Origin: Bacillota bacterium
Lineage (GTDB): Bacteria; Bacillota; UBA4882; UBA8346
Assembly: GCA_029776205.1 (NCBI GenBank)
Contig: JAKOTQ010000011.1
Coordinates: 1-64,000 of the forward strand
Length of the DNA: 64,000 nucleotides
Direction: 5' to 3'
The position numbers and the translations under genes are program-made. Shown here in pieces: positions 63,880 through 64,000 of this stretch (positions are counted from its first letter, which is position 1; every line of letters begins with the position of its first letter). Under the pieces are notes generated by a model, which saw only the letters and a list, made by a program, of their open reading frames with translations, did no database searches and was not told where the DNA came from.

Positions 63880-64000
63880 TATCATCCCTCCTCATCATTA
63901 AACATAGGGTTCCAAAATTCAAGCGATCATATCCCTTGGGCAGATCCATTAAAAATTCAAAAAATTCAGATAAATTTCATAGTTTTTTTGATTTTTTTTT
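63880..64000. other. Window end, AT-rich upstream region
   Basis: Holds the ribosome binding site of the oxidoreductase gene and AT-rich DNA ending in a T-run. I see no clear promoter or gene. Confidence 0.4.

Overview
The window is ordinary-looking chromosome of an endospore-forming Bacillota (Firmicutes). The evidence is the sporulation set spoIID - spoIIQ-like - spoIIID - mbl, a spore-photoproduct-lyase homologue, veg next to ksgA, an EndoA-type mazEF pair, three T-box leaders, strong AGGAGG-type ribosome binding sites and consensus sigma-A promoters. Several genes appear to start at TTG or GTG, and two possibly at CTG. I see no tRNA, rRNA, insertion sequence, prophage or CRISPR array. A clostridial or Limnochordia-like lineage is plausible (phenylacetate-CoA ligase, LarA-like protein), but I cannot name the species.

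Layout. 1-6.2 kb (minus): uvrB (cut by the window edge), then ftsE-ftsX-M23 peptidase-S41 protease-polysaccharide deacetylase, a cell-wall remodelling operon. 6.3-9.7 kb (plus): leuC-leuD-leuB behind a consensus promoter, interrupted by a nested palindromic repeat. 9.7-19.1 kb: small genes on both strands, including a CYTH-like protein with a MutT/MTH1-type Nudix enzyme, a DUF896 protein with a metal-binding tail, an MGDG-synthase-type glycosyltransferase, a DUF4015 protein, a FadR-type regulator, a TolB-like propeller, murB and splB. 19.2-31.2 kb (minus): veg, ykuK, ksgA, a degenerate signalling protein, a solute-binding protein with an L,D-transpeptidase, phoU, rimI-tsaB-tsaE, mazEF, thiN, rplM-rpsI with a leader, a frameshifted DUF4015 paralogue and a CBS/ACT protein. 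31.4-42.6 kb (minus): T-box-thrS, a 2H-phosphoesterase relative, a SWIM protein, a DnaA-box cluster, tsaD, HAD, LarA-like, ACT, paaK behind a Phe-type T-box, and ttcA-like. 42.7-49.6 kb: pspC, the sporulation block, cca, a BON protein and serC. 49.9-54.6 kb (minus): a complete liv branched-chain amino-acid ABC transporter. 54.9-64 kb: a GGDEF protein, mutT, T-box-tyrS, a three-gene polar amino-acid ABC transporter (plus) whose permease carries a PEGA domain, pgi and a Gfo/Idh/MocA oxidoreductase.

How the genes fit together. Themes are envelope growth and sporulation morphogenesis, t6A tRNA modification (tsaB, tsaE, tsaD), and amino-acid supply controlled by T-boxes and ABC uptake. The observations most worth checking are: the splB homologue with Ser at the position of the catalytic H-donor Cys; the PEGA-permease fusion; the Phe T-box in front of paaK, which suggests that phenylacetate is salvaged to phenylalanine; the cluster of DnaA boxes between tsaD and the SWIM gene; the A8 frameshift in the second DUF4015 gene; and the nested palindrome inside the leu operon. 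I found no clear multi-gene system that is wholly new.
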